Assembly (NCBI GenBank): GCA_900618425.1
Contig: UZAN01039706.1
Location: 1-64,000, forward strand
DNA: 64,000 bases
Reading direction: 5' to 3'
Source: Echinostoma caproni
Lineage: Eukaryota; Platyhelminthes; Trematoda; Plagiorchiida; Echinostomatidae
This document shows positions 1 through 10,825 of the stretch, in pieces; the stretch's first letter is position 1, and each line of letters starts with the position of its first letter. The notes below the pieces were generated by a model. The model was given only the letters and a program-made list of their open reading frames with translations, was not told the origin of the DNA and did no database searches. The translations under genes were made by a program, and so were the position numbers.

Positions 1-149
1 AGGCTCAGACCCACAAGCAACATTCGCTGCGGAATGCATTGCTCGCCTAATCTGATCCCATTGCTCGTCTACATCGTCACGTTGAGGCGCACATAGCTTA
101 AGGATTCGAGTTTCCGACACGCAGCAAATATCGATTACTAAGGATTCCA

Positions 150-790
150 TTGTACGAGCCAGATAAGCTTGTTGACCTAGCTGCATCAAAGTCCTCAGAT
201 TTAGTGATTGACGAGGCTTTAGAATCTGCAATCCATTCCGCGGTGAATCACTTGCAGTGCTATTTGGCAAAGACCTTTGGCGAGCGACATCCAAGTTGCT
301 TGAGGGACTATTACAGGACGATAGAAGGGGTAAAGGGATAGGGTTGGGAACGGAAGACAAAGAGTTAAACAAAGGTTGGGATATCTGCGCAGTAGCCCAC
401 TTATCACCACCCACCCCGCTCGATGCAATGAGCAGCGCGGTCCTGATTCTCCTGCGCGACGACCGATGCAGTATGAAATTATTTTTGTTTTGTGTATGCT
501 ATGGGGTTTGGTGGACGGGTACTGCTACCGTGTCCAGCCACTAAGCAGGAGAACGATTGGGGTTCTCGCCCAAAGCCTTTAGTTCTTACAAGAACCTAAC
601 CGCAAGACAGCGGGTGAGGCAAAGTGGAGGCCCATTTACTTGGATCAATTACTCTTCCACTGCTTTTTATCGATTGAAACGCCAAATTCCAGGCGAACCC
701 CCAACCTGGAGGACCAGTAGACTGAACTTCGTCCGACCTCTACCTTTCGGCCTTCCAGGCATGATAAGATCTCCTGGCTTTATAAAGCCA
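150..790 (-). mobile_element. 5' region fragment of an RTE-like non-LTR element
   Basis: The reverse complement of this stretch aligns over most of its length with 7015-7590. Shared anchors include CCAATCGTTCTCCTGCTTA, TTGCGG(T/C)(T/C)AGGTTCTT, CTGCTCATTG-ATCGAGC, GGT(G/A)GT-ATAAGTGGG and G(G/C)TCAACAA(A/G)CT. Because the other copy is followed by an endonuclease-like coding piece, this is read as the 5' non-coding part of the same family, in opposite orientation. No intact frame is present. Confidence 0.6.
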
Positions 791-844
791 TCCTGTATAG
801 CTCGTTGGGTCACATAGGTGCACAAGCCGTCATACCACGTCAAG

Positions 845-990
845 GTGTAGTCTCTTAGCGATGGAGTAGTCTCGCAGTGATGGTTACAGAGCTTAGGTTT
901 CCGGCTTCTGTGACTGAATGGCAGGTCTTTGTGACTATGGGGTTCGCCCCGTCTGTTGTTCATCACACTAAGGTGTGTAATAAAAAAAAT
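845..990 (+). repeat. 5'-truncated SINE copy (3' body and tail)
   Basis: The segment shares with 21300-21433 and 24611-24746 the order CTTAGGTT-CCGG, CAGGTCTTTGTGACTATGGG, GTTCGCCCCGTCTG, then a tail GTGTGTAATAAAA. It lacks the tRNA-related head present in the 21.2 kb copy. It ends in an A-rich tail typical of a 3' terminus. Confidence 0.55.
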
Positions 991-3900
991 AAAAGTATCC
1001 CCAAGTGTAAACTGTGGACAGCGGTGTCCTGCCCTCTCGGACCCTATATGTCACTGCATAAACTAACGACCTGCCGCTCGTGATGCAGTCCTGATGTAAG
1101 CAGACGGTGTGACGTCGCGGTTTATGAAACGACAGCAAGGTGTTTGAGGGTTCACCCATTAAGTTGCACAGGTGAATGGAAGGATGGGTTACGAAGATGA
1201 CGCCCCTGGCGTCGCTTCTGCCCAGTTCTATCATGCCGTTAGTATATTTGGCACACGATCTTCGTTGTTTGTAACCATACTGGCAATGAGTTAATCGCTG
1301 GTATCATTCCATGTGTTCGCTCGCTATCAACTTCAGCAAATAGCCCACCGCATAGGTGGTTCTAACTGATTGGTAGTTTATTGGTTTTGATTTCTCTTAA
1401 TCCCTTACAAACGAGTCAGACAATAGTCCGCAATCATCCGAATGTCCACCAGTTTCCATGGCCGCCGCGAATAGTTCAACACCCAGAGCCCCTGTGCTAT
1501 CATCGATATTTGCGTTCCTGAGTTCTGAGGAGTAAAGTTTTATACGAATGTGATATTTTATGATGGAAACTCTCGATAATTGAACGAACTATACCATAAT
1601 TGCCTCAGTGTGGATAGTGTGCGATTGAACTTCATGTTCACCAATTCAACCACGAAAAGAAAGGCAACTCCATCAGCTTACGCATAAACTGAACCATCAG
1701 GTGTCACAATACACTTTTTTGGACCACCGGTAGAGCTACATCCATATTCTATCTAATGTGAAATTTGTCAACACCTTGTTTGCAGTTCTATTATGGGTTT
1801 CTGTTTTCGCAGTATTGGGAATTGTGTTTTCTATATGGATGTTCCATTTTAAAACTCCACAAACAATACTGAGTGGCTAGCTAGTAGGCCGATTTGTGAT
1901 CAGTTGAGGGTTCACTTGTTAACGTATATAATGCATATCTTACAGTGCCCACTTGGCCAAAAAGACATTTAGATCAGGTAGGATTACTGGAGCACAGTAA
2001 AATGTTATTCTGTTCTGATAAATTTGCCGATATCGCATTGATAAATAGGACAGAATACGTTGAAGAGTTTGTAGCCGTTCTAACAAACTGCCGTGCTTAT
2101 CACCCCTTATTCGGAGCAATAAGTCACTAACTTAATAAAGAACCCTGAACAAAATGAGTGGATGGATAAGGGATCTAATAAGCGACTAGGATCCGTACGA
2201 ATTGTGTCCATGGTCCCGAATACACTTCGCTTATCGGATGCCACAACAAACGTGCATGTGCTGATTAAGATCATATACTTGTTAGTTGTGACTTGTGCCT
2301 CTCATTCTGACGATGTAATTAGTGACTCAGTGTCTAACGGATAGTAGTTACACCACCGATCTAGGTTCAACGAGAGCTTGTTTTAGATTTGCATTCAACG
2401 TCGAGTTCCTATTTTTACCGATGGAAGACTAGTGCAGTTATGCGATCTCCTTCAGGTACCATCGTATCTGACTTCTTAATGGCTGTGCAAAAACACATGA
2501 ACAATAAGAAACCGAGTTTTCATGCTTATCATCGATCCTTTGATGTCATTCTGGGTCGTTGACTTCAACTCTGCTCTTTGCAATTCGCTGTAAAAATTGA
2601 AACTCGGATTCATTTCCTAGATACGTTACCGATCATGAAATATGATGGCTATATCGAACGGCGTGTTTGCCTGAAGAAAACATAATCCGTTCGGTAGAAA
2701 ATCTTTCGCGGTTTTGTGCCTGTATGGTAGGAAACGAATCTGGTAAATGTCTGGTTTGGAGGGCAAATAAACTGTAGAGAATGGACTGAACTTTCGCTTC
2801 ATTATTGTTCAAAACAAGGTTTCTCCGGAGATATTTATGCAGAGATATGTACAACTGATCGGAAACCGTTTAACCGGAAATCGTTGCGGCGGAAATGAGT
2901 GGGCAATTTATGGGCTTTCTTTCAAAGTGTGAATGTTTATCAGATATACTTACCGGTTGTATCAATGTAAAAATGACGTTCATCCTAATATTATCGTTTT
3001 TCATCCCAGTTAAAACCGCGAATCTCATTGTTGTTCAACAGCAGTTCTATCTAGCCGATGCAAAATCCGCAGTGTCCGTGCGGAGTACAAAGATGACATT
3101 CGTGCCGTATGACATATCACTAAGGCGCGTGTGTACTGTTTTCCACAACATCGCTGCTTATTGTCGGCTCTTTTGAATATGGAGTGTGTAGCTATTTCCT
3201 CGTAGTTACTCACACGTTTGGTTCGACAATGAACTCTCAACTTATTTGCTGCAGTGTAGAATTTTAATCGTACTTTTCGATCCGGTGGTAATACTGTTAG
3301 TCGGCTGATAATAATGATAAAACACCTGAACACTCATCCACTCTTGCGTTTGTGTATCATATGAACTTATGTGTTTCTGATTGGATTATCGTGACGCTAG
3401 TTGGACACAGAACTGCTGGACTGAGCCATTCTTGCATTTGAAAGTAAGACCTTCAAAATGCTTTTCACTGCATCTCTGCTCTTTGATTGGGTTACTGGTC
3501 AGGAGCCCTAATTTGCGCTTGTTGTCCCACAAGTGATTTGAGAACGCCAATTACTAATCTGTCTACATGGGGCCTTCAGTAGAATCAAAAAATCTAAACT
3601 TTCAGTTATTAGGAAATGGAATCTATCAAGATGACTTCACTTTGGTGCACAGTATTTGGTTTTAAGTTTTCCACTTGTGTTTATTTTCCGTTCATCTTGT
3701 TTTGCTTTCAACGGACCTGTTTCCAATTATATCGTTCGTTGTGAGTTTTCATTCAACAGAATGCTTATCCGACAAAGCCTTAACCAACCAGGACACAACT
3801 TATTCTCGGGATCAGCTTGTGTTATCACCTACGAATTTTCACTGGATCTCTCACATTCAACATACTGACGCTAAACTTCGACTATTTTCGTTCGCCATGT

Positions 3901-4788
3901 ACACAAACTTCAACCATCGATCGTTTCCATATTTGCGTACTAGTGTGTTTTCCCCCTTCTACTGTATTATTCACCCTTAATGCAAGGCTATTTCGGTGCG
4001 GAATAGCCAGCAGTAGCTATTCCTCTTCAACCCCGAGGAAGGAGTCGATAACTAATCTGTATGAATGTCGTTTGAATGCCAGTAAAAAGTTTACACCAAA
4101 GATTCTTCTAACTCTCACTCATTTGCTTCACGCACATTTAGTTTCCTGTTGCACTTATCCGTGTACCATATACCAATACTGTCTATTCTCATCAAGCATA
4201 AGAACATGGTCACTGTGCGGTACTCTCTTTTGTGTGTATTCCGTTTAACAAGGAACAAATTTTATCACACTTTCTTAAAAGTTTCGATATTGGACTATTT
4301 TTCTCTGACACGTACATTTCTAACTGAAAGTTGGACACTGCGCCAACAGAAGTATAAATTACAATACACTGCAATAAAATATAGTGGAACTTGTCTTCAA
4401 TAAGGGATGGGTAGGAAGGTTCGCGTTTTATACTGGCTGATTCTGGTTGCAGATTAAACTCCTGTTGATAGAGACGAGCTTTTGATGGTTTACACCAAAA
4501 GAAATCCATTCATGCAGCGAATGCTTCCAAGATCCTTTTTGATCTATCCACCGAAAAATGTTTTGTAGAACTTTTGCATTCAGTCCATTCGCACTCCAGG
4601 AATAATATCACCCCATAAATACCTATTTTTTCACATACTAAAAGCCTGATTTGACTGTCCCCTTGTGTTGTCTCTCCAAGTTATATAATGTGCTGTGCTT
4701 GGCCAGTAAATAAAGCACAGAAAGCAAATTTGTTCACCATATCTTTGGTGTTCTGAATTTGTTTTTTATTTTATTCTTCCGTTTCAGG
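991..4788. other. intergenic DNA, no recognised gene
   Basis: Several open frames of 60-143 codons occur on both strands (for example 3817-4248 plus). They are Phe/Ser/Cys-rich, AT-driven and show no recognisable motif or splice context. No repeats matching other parts of the window were noticed. An upstream exon of the BUD23-like gene may lie here but could not be recognised. Confidence 0.5.
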
Positions 4789-5756
4789 TCTCATTCCGCG
4801 TATTCCATATGAAGTACGTTTTGACGTTTTGCCAATGCCAATTGTTCATACGGAACGCAAACAAACGTATTCATCGGTTGATAATTTATCCGCTTGTTCC
4901 TTGGTCGACAGCGCGCTTACCGTCGTCTATCCTGAACGGTCTAGGAACACGTTACGCACTCTCCTTTCCGACACCTCCTCAGTCACCTACTTTGCTGGAA
5001 CATCGGCGACAGCCAAAACGACGTGCAGAGTATGCCCAACTGCGGAGCAACTCCGATGAAATAACAGACAAACTTCGGGGATCGCATTACTCTCGAACGG
5101 ATATTCAACTTGCCATGTACCGATTTGCGCTGGAGACGTGCTTAGGATTAACCTGTGCAAACCCCGGTGATGGTGCCTTGCCGTTTACCGTAGCTGACGA
5201 TTGCTTACTGCTGGATTTGGGCTGTGGTGATCCGGTCGACGAATGCTTGCCCATCACAAATTTAATTTCTTCATACACGCCACTGAAGGTGGGTGTCGAT
5301 ATTTTCGGCGGCAAGTCGTATTCCTCAAGAATCGAATGTGTATCGTTCGATTTGACTCGACGTGTGCTGCCGTGTGCTGATTCGAAACACCAACCTCATT
5401 TGATACCATTTCGTGATCACTTGTTCGATTACATTGTGTCCATCTCTTTTCTTCAGTGGCTGGTCGCTAAAGACAGATCAGACTCCCGTAATCCGGAAAC
5501 GGGATGTCGTATGAACTGGTTTGCTAAAGAATTAACGCGTCTATTGTCTCGATCGGGACAGGAGAAGGCGAACCAGAAATGTTGTGGAAAATGTGTGATT
5601 CAGTTCTATCCATCTAGTTGGATTGATGTGGAATATGTGTGCAATTCTATTGTCCAGACCAGCCCCAATATCCGAGGTTGTCGCATACTTGCTCGACCCG
5701 TGCCGAACAGAGGAGTTAAATTATTTTTGTATTTCACGATTTCAGATAGTGAATAA
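4789..5756 (+). CDS. BUD23-like SAM-dependent methyltransferase (divergent), likely last exon
   Basis: An open frame ends at TAA 5754-5756. The first ATG (4809) gives 315 residues; a strong acceptor (TTCTTCCGTTTCAG, ending 4788) suggests that an upstream exon may exist. From about residue 72 it follows BUD23/WBSCR22, which methylates G1639 (human numbering) of 18S rRNA together with TRMT112. Visible matches are KRRAEYAQLRS, then DIQLAMYRFALETCL (human DIQTRMAGRALELL), motif I LLLDLGCGDP, LKVGVDI (human WVGLDI), FDYIVSISFLQWL (human FDGCISISAVQWL), VIQFYPSS (human VLQLYPEN) and VKLFLYFTIS. Oddities are GCGDP instead of GCGTG in the SAM loop and extra residues before the PF(R/K)xxxFD segment. 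The family's basic C-terminal tail of about 60 residues is also missing. It could be a diverged paralogue, a retrocopy or a decaying gene. Codons remain fully open, which favours a recently functional gene. Confidence 0.68.
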
Positions 5757-6995
5757 CTGTCCTTCTCTGTAGACGTTTCGTGTTGCAACTTCAATTGATT
5801 GTACTGTATATTTGCTGCTGCATTTAGCCGTGATTTTGGATGGATTGGTTTCTGTCTCGTCGGTAAATCCAATCCCATCTAACCAAGCGATGCGCTAAGA
5901 ATGAAGAAAAATCAGCAGTCCGCTATCCAACAGTTAACATCTGAATAAGAGAATAATTTGGTATCTCTCCATTGAAATAGTGATTTTTTACTGGAATGGT
6001 CTCTTAAAGGGTATAAACAAGATAACAAAGTTTAATGGGAATTCACTCCAAGAGACGTCCCAAGTGTCACCTGTATGTTTTCTCAGGCGCACCTGTTCAC
6101 AGCGTGGAGAGCAACGTTTGAGCGCACCGGTTCACGATTTAGCTGCCTAGGAGCTTATTCTCCGTTCGATCGATGTGGATACCACCGAGGGATCTATTCA
6201 TCCCTGTTCTTTGGACAGATTTCTGTTATAGTAATTCAATTAGACAACAAGTCTGCCCATCTAGAATTGACTGCCTCCACGTACTCAAGTAAGCCGTCCC
6301 ACTAAGTTTCGGTTCGGTCCGCCTATCGAGAGGTTCGCTGTGGTTGTAGCCGCTAAGGCAGGCATCATTGTTTTGTCCCACGTGTGAGTTGAATGAATAA
6401 TGGACAAGTGGACTGACATGAAGTATACGGAAGTTTACCAGCTAAAATGTGGTACTCCTATCGATACCGTATAGCCCCTTCTCACTTAATTGAAATCCAG
6501 TTCGACTCCCCAAATTCAAGTGTTTGAACCGGGGGTTTCAATAACTGTTTATTATTGTTATTGGTTAGCCGGGAAAATTTGGCACACCAACGTTGCTTAT
6601 CACATATGCCTTCAGACGCTCTACTAGTTTAGGATTTCACTTTGCTCTGTGCGACACGTATTTATTTCGGATTACATGAATACGTGTATTTTAAGCCGGA
6701 ATTCCATGCACCTAATATCTGATGCTATTACTATGTGTTCAATTATAATTCTATCGACATTGCATAAAATTTTGCAAAAGACAAATAGACTTTCAAGACA
6801 GAACTCTCTTGATCTTTCGAGGTTTTTGTTGCATCAGTAGGGTTAAGATCAGTGTAAACACAGTCCCCCAATCAAGGATCGTAACATAGTCGAGTTGGTT
6901 TACTAACAACCCAGATTCGATTGTATCGTGGAATGTGTCATCACGAAGAGACTGCACTTTGATGTGTTGGCGTGTACGCCTCTGGGACCCCACCA
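5757..6995. other. intergenic DNA, nothing recognised
   Basis: This stretch lies between the BUD23-like gene and the RTE 5' fragment. No conserved coding segment, repeat or clear polyadenylation hexamer close to the stop codon at 5756 was seen. Confidence 0.5.
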
Positions 6996-6999
6996 GCTA

Positions 7000-8060
7000 C
7001 ACCGGATTGCTTTTGTTGATCATGTCTGAAAAGTCGTCGGGTAGAGTTCAGACAAATTTCCGTCTTCCAGATTGGAGGTTTCATTCCAGTTGGTATCTCA
7101 GTCGGTAAATTGATGGAAGATTAATCGGTTCAGGTATGCGACCCTCCATTTTACCTTGCGGTCAGGTTCTTTTCAGAAATAAAGGTTAAGATCGAAAACA
7201 CCAATCGTTCTCCTGCTTACTGGCTGAACTGACGAGCAGTGTCTCTCCGAAAAGCTCAAATAAAAATAGAAAACCAAAAAGGCATTCATATTGCATCGGT
7301 AGTCGCACAGGATCATTGGAACCGCACTGCTCATTGTATCGAGCCCGTTGGGTAGTCATAAGTGGGATACTGCTCGTCTTTGTTTTCTTCCCTACCTTTG
7401 TCTCACTGTTTGGTCCGTTACATTCACTTCGTCAACACTTTTGTCAATTGCTGCCACCGAACAGCGTTGTAATACACCCCGGCATAGATGGCGGATACTG
7501 AATCTCCGTCAACCGCTGGGGCGGGAAGGGATTTCAACGAAAGGACTGCCATGCAGGCTGGTCAACAAACTAGTCTTGCACATAAATTGAACCGTAGCGA
7601 TCGATTTTTATTTCGTTTCGAATATTAGAATCCAGTTTGCCAGTAGTATAAGTTAATTAGAGGTGCTGTTTCTGTCCACGAAGTATTCGCTTCCTATATC
7701 AAGAGACAAGAAAACCCGCTCACTAGGTCATAACGGAGTAGGTACCGTAATGAACGTCAGAGCTGAGGCCTTAATGATAGACTGGAGTACCGTCAATATT
7801 AGTTTATGTGCGACTAGGATTTAGGGTTCAGTATTCGTAAGGAAAACAATAGTGAAAGTCGTTTATATGCCCCGACCAGCTGCAGTCCCAATGCAACAAA
7901 CAGTGAGTTTTGCAACAGATTTATCCTTCTGGTCTGCAGCTCTGATATTATTGTGCTGGCAGGTGAGTTTAACGCACAGGATGGAAAATTGAACTCATCC
8001 AAGTACTGTGTATGAGGTCGCCCTTCCCGAAAAGCGCAAAGAAAATGGCGGTTGACTACC
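7000..8060 (+). mobile_element. RTE-like non-LTR retrotransposon, 5' region and endonuclease fragment
   Basis: Positions 7015-7590 are homologous to the inverted copy at 150-790. From 7857 one frame reads SRLYAPTSCSPNATNSEF and then SSDIIVLAGEFNAQDGKLNS. This matches the apurinic-type endonuclease of fluke RTE-like elements (consensus YAPTSCSP and VVLAGDFNAQ-GKL), with Asp changed to Glu in the GDFNAQ motif. The frame breaks at a stop at about 8013. No reverse transcriptase follows, because the element is interrupted or truncated near 8.1 kb. Confidence 0.72.
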
Positions 8061-8106
8061 TCAGTTGCAAGTAGTTCATCGATTGTTCTTGTATACACTT
8101 CTTCCC

Positions 8107-8222
8107 ATCAAGCCTTAGCCGAAAAACCCCAGACATTTAGCCTCAAGCCGTAATCCTTTAGCCAAAACATGCAAATCTTCAGCGATGGCCCTCAGACCTT
8201 TAGCCTCAACGCACAAACTTTA
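8107..8222 (+). repeat. degenerate short tandem-like repeat, TTTAGCC core
   Basis: The core CCTTTAGCC or CATTTAGCCTCAA recurs with intervals of roughly 25-45 bases: CAAGCCTTAGCC, AGACATTTAGCCTCAA, TCCTTTAGCC, AGACCTTTAGCCTCAA. Too few and too degenerate copies remain to define a unit. No coding sense is apparent. Confidence 0.4.
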
Positions 8223-8626
8223 ATCATATCGTTGTAGGCGATTCAGATCACAACGTGTCAGAATGTTCTTAGGTCAACGAATGTCGAAACGTTTTATTTT
8301 CCACACTTGTTAATGTTGCAAAGTGTGATTAGGAAATGGGTGTGGCGGTCGTATACTGCACAGTTGTCTATCATAATAATATCAAATGCCGCACCACACA
8401 TTGATTGGGGAAGGTTTAGACGATGTGCCCTTATAGTCAAACCATTTGGCACACCTCATCTGGCTTTAGTGTTTTCAATGAACCAGTTTTAGTCTGCTAA
8501 ATAATAAACGACTTAAAGAATTAAAGACTCCTAACTGTTTGAATTTACTGAATACCTCCTCCAGTGGGTTACAAAAGGGACTGAATGGTAGAATGGTGGA
8601 ATGGAATCTTTTTTAGTGTCGTGCAA

Positions 8627-9199
8627 CTACGCATCTAAAGCTGTCCGATGAACCAGCGCATTGTCGAAGGCAAAAACAACTAGAACACCCGGTTTCTCAG
8701 CAATGACTAAAATAGAGCAACTTGGCAGAAATCCATTGAAAACATACCAAGTAATCTTGGTATGAAATTCATATTTCAAGATACCGGACACAGGTGAACA
8801 TGCTATTATATTCAAGTTGGTTCCTTTGCTGGATGGGAGGCTTCGAAGGGCTTTACAGCCCACTTTGGAGCGTCCATAGCTGCGACGGCATCATATGTTG
8901 TAGTTGGTCTCGTCAATTAACAGCCTCATTGTTGCGTCACCCGATCGCTGTAACCAGTCGCTATATTCCGCTCATTTTACTTTGATAGTTTTCGAGTTCT
9001 GCTCCATGGACTTGATGGTTAGCTTCTCAGCCGAATAGTTATGTCCATCCAGCCATCGATCAATAGAAGTCTTGTCAATAGATATGCCCGATATGTCCTT
9101 CATTCTCATCTTTAACTGCCTCAGTGTGATGGTAGGGTTCTCATTTAGGTCACAAATGTTTAGTGCACTCGTCGTTGAATTTCGCCTTGTAACATTCAT
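8627..9199 (-). pseudogene. DDE transposase relic (Tc1/IS630-type)
   Basis: The N-terminal part (9199 to about 8975) contains a helix-turn-helix of the Tc1/IS630 kind: NPTITLRQLKMRMKD, then GISIDKTSIDRWLDGHNYSA. A second frame continues with SDWLQRSGDATMRLLIDET (first catalytic Asp), CRRSYGRSKVG, SKGTNLNIIAC and FAFDNALVHR (second catalytic Asp). A frame change near 8975, an in-frame stop after NYNI and loss of the region carrying the third acidic residue make it inactive. Terminal inverted repeats were not identified. The assignment to the IS630/Tc1 superfamily is from motif order; the exact clade is open. Confidence 0.66.
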
Positions 9200-10550
9200 G
9201 TCTGGGTGCTATTTCTCTATTCGTGGCTGCAAAAGCACGACATGTTTTGATCTTAATGCCCAGGTGTTTTACGACTTCTTTCAAGCCATCACTGTGCACA
9301 TTCAATTAATCTCCGTCGGTCTTCCGTACTGGTGAAGCAATAGGGACCTTTTAGTTCATTCTATTTAACATTCTCCATATTACAGATGCGCATAACCGTA
9401 GGTAATGTACAATGAAGATTACTGCCACCTATAGTGCCTTTTCTTTAGCTCCATTTCCGATGAATCGACAGCTGCATGGCGGTACTACAAAGGAAATCTA
9501 AAATGCGCTACTCCTTTAAGTAAACCTCTCAAATGTAGTAAGAACATCGCATTGTTTTGCATACACATGAATCAAAACATGATAACACAAAATAGTGAAT
9601 GCTTGCTGTTCCTTATTTCCATTTAAAGTAAACTCCGTTCTTGAGATATGGATGCATTAATAGGGCGAGGATAATAAACACTGTTCACAAAATCACACCC
9701 CCATCACGGTTATCAGTTTATCAACGCTGCAAAATTTGACAAAATTTCGATGGTTGATACTCAAGATTTGTGGGCTTTGCCCAAAACCTGATCGGAAAAG
9801 GTGTACTAAAAGGGTCTCTTTTGTAGACGGTGTTTATCCTTACTTATCCTCACTTTATTAATGTATGCAATTGTCAAGAGCGGAGTTCACTTTGAGTGGA
9901 GATAAGTACCGGTGAGCATTCACTACCTTGTGGTATCGCGTTTCGAGATACTTCAGGGCGTGTGTATGCAAAGCAATGTAATGTTTATGCTACGGTTGAG
10001 AGGTTTACCCACAGGACTATCGCATGCCATATGGAAACAATGAGGCGGTACAATATTTGTCCAATGGTCTGACGATACGGGCACATCGTTTAAATCTTTT
10101 CCAATCCTCATTTCTTAATCAAGCTTTACAACGTCAACATTTTTAGAAAATAAAATGTTTCCAACATTCGTTGACCTCAGGATATTTCGATATTTTTGAT
10201 CTGACTCTCCGACAGCGATATGATCAAAGTTTGTGCTTCGAGGCTAACGGATTACGGATCGTGGCTGAAACACTGGGTTTATGCTAAATGACTGCCGGTT
10301 TTGGATAAGGCTTGATGGGAAAAGGTGTAATACTAACTTAGAGAGTAAATCCCGCCGGACGTTAAAGGGTAAGCTAACTGTAATGTGCTTGATAGTGTAT
10401 GGTTAATGGTTGTATATACTGAACTGATAGTGTGAGGCCGTATCTGTGAGGATAAGTGTTATGCGATACAGTCACAAGGTAAGCCCATCTTCGTAAACAG
10501 AACACAAATCGTAGGGCTTTCGGCGAGTTCCCTATCAAGCCAATGCAATC
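9200..10550. other. no recognised gene between transposon relics
   Basis: AT-rich sequence with only short open frames. The first ~140 bases could be the 5' flank of the DDE transposon. Nothing else was recognised. Confidence 0.45.
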
Positions 10551-10555
10551 ACATT

Positions 10556-10684
10556 TATGTTGGAAAATAGTGGGAGGGTGTTGTGTTTTGGTCAAATAAT
10601 TATAGCAAAGGCGTGGAGTAGGGACACCTTTATCTCTAGTTCTCTTGTTCAAATGGGAACGGGTTACGTAAGCGTTGATAATTG
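10556..10684 (-). repeat. terminal inverted repeat of the Penelope-like element, left copy
   Basis: The reverse complement shares TTATCAA, AGAACTA(A/G)AGA, GTCCCTAC(C/T)CCAC, CCTTTG(T/C)TA and AATT(A/G)TTTGACC with 12665-12780 in the same order. The two copies bracket the reverse transcriptase-GIY-YIG region in opposite orientation. Terminal repeats in either orientation are known for Penelope-like elements. Confidence 0.6.
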
Positions 10685-10825
10685 ATTTGCGTCACCACAA
10701 AACTCGTTCAGTGTTGTCCACTTTGGGTCAGAGTAGTTTAGGTGCATGAACAAGTATTTTTTTGCCCATAATTCTGGCTTCAATAAGCGGATGGTAATTA
10801 CCTGGGCTGTTGCTAGCGTTTTAAT

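Noticed and set aside
667..966. 99-codon minus-strand frame
   Set aside because: It runs across the boundary between the RTE 5' repeat and the SINE fragment, so it is not a gene.
3656..4248. Phe/Ser-rich overlapping plus-strand frames up to 143 codons
   Set aside because: Three overlapping frames with AT-driven composition, no motif and no splice context.
7814..8098. 94-codon minus-strand frame
   Set aside because: It is antisense to the RTE endonuclease fragment on the plus strand, which has the recognisable motifs.
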